A DNA stretch of 19,027 bases. Origin: Zopfochytrium polystomum (Eukaryota > Chytridiomycota > Chytridiomycetes > Chytridiales > Chytridiaceae). The translations under genes were made by a program, and so were the position numbers. Shown piece by piece: positions 18,581 through 19,027 of this stretch. Position 1 is the first letter of the stretch. Each line of letters starts with the position of its first letter. Below the pieces are notes generated by a model. That model saw only the letters and a list, made by a program, of their open reading frames with translations, had not been told where the DNA came from and did not search any database. Location of the stretch: positions 1 through 19,027 of the forward strand of contig JAIVFJ010000614.1 in NCBI GenBank assembly GCA_025765615.1, given 5' to 3'.

Positions 18581-18763
18581 AAGAGAGAAAAGCATAGGGG
18601 AGAGACAGGGAGGGTGTGGAATGTCCAACCTTTTTCCTCTGTCTTCTCCAACCGAGAACAGAGAACATCAAAATTTTTCCTTGTCCTTCGATTTCAGTTG
18701 TTCTTGTCTTCTTCTTTTTCCAGACATGTCATGCAATCCACCATCGGGGGTTTCATCCGGAAG

Positions 18764-18786
18764 AGACAGACAGACAGACAGACAGA
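18764..18786. repeat. (GACA)n tetranucleotide array
   Basis: About five to six copies of GACA lie some 340 bases upstream of the Gln-rich gene start. Shorter GACA clusters occur at about 10727-10740 and 2061-2071. Confidence 0.85.
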
Positions 18787-18875
18787 CCGCCTCGGGCATT
18801 CGGCCCGGACACCCCCACCCACAGGCTCATTCATTATGCGCGATCTTTTTGCTTGTCCGATGAGTGAATGATGCT

Positions 18876-18913
18876 TTGTGTGCTGTGTGTGTGGTGGGCG
18901 TGTGTGTGTGTGG
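18876..18913. repeat. Imperfect (GT)n tract
   Basis: An interrupted GT array lies near the right edge of the window, in the upstream flank of the Gln-rich gene. Confidence 0.8.
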
Positions 18914-19027
18914 CTGCTCTCTTGTTTCCCCACGTCAGTTTTAATTTTTCCGTGTTTTGGCAAATCAAAAATCGTCGTTTTTTCTAAGTGTTTTGTTTTT
19001 CATTTCTGCCTTCTCATTCTTATTTTT

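Larger units (their letters stand above)
18424..19027. other. 5' flank of the Gln-rich gene
   Basis: This is the presumed promoter and leader of the minus-strand gene starting at 18423. It holds GA/GT arrays, a tetranucleotide array and T-rich sequence up to the window edge. I see no convincing frame; small plus-strand frames are repeat translations. Confidence 0.5.

Overview
This window looks like nuclear DNA from a eukaryote. Coding exons are very GC-rich and rich in Ala, Pro, Ser and Gln. They are split by short GT-AG introns of 67 to 432 bases and separated by AT-richer spacers full of GA, GT/CA and GAA microsatellites and long A/T homopolymers. A fungus, perhaps an early-diverging chytrid-like lineage, fits the short introns, the PMC1-type calcium pump and the WS/DGAT-type acyltransferase. 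That placement is inference and no marker gene settles it. I saw no bacterial, viral or transposon genes.

All four supported protein genes lie on the minus strand, head to tail. From right to left, in transcription order: (1) 18423-14555, a protein of about 1286 residues with Ala/Ser- and Gln/His-rich low complexity, then a conserved-looking C-terminal half I cannot assign; (2) 12322-6273, a five-exon P2B (PMCA/PMC1-type) Ca2+-transporting P-type ATPase of about 1722 residues, with every core motif visible; (3) 5407-3341, a three-exon WSD1-type wax ester synthase/diacylglycerol acyltransferase-like O-acyltransferase of about 612 residues with an HHxxxDG active site; (4) 1795-312, an unrecognised protein of about 492 residues with an N-terminal and a C-terminal membrane helix around a large, probably lumenal or extracellular domain. 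Nothing suggests that they form one pathway. Two are membrane proteins and the acyltransferase is probably membrane-associated.

The most striking property is that none of the four genes reads through in one frame. Following each protein by family motifs and composition, I count about 29 frame breaks. Every one can be repaired the same way, by taking a single base out of a short homopolymer of 2 to 5 bases, usually G or C. No repair needs an added base. An apparent in-frame TGA in the calcium pump also disappears under this rule, and the resulting frames agree with the phases of all six introns. The likeliest cause is systematic one-base homopolymer overcalling in an unpolished assembly. A less likely alternative is a biological mechanism (transcript slippage or editing, or +1 recoding). 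The coordinates given here are for the sequence as supplied, breaks included.

The spacers (1-311, 1882-3340, 5408-6272, 12323-14554, 18424-19027) hold simple repeats, presumed untranslated regions and promoters. I found no RNA gene, mobile element or CRISPR array.
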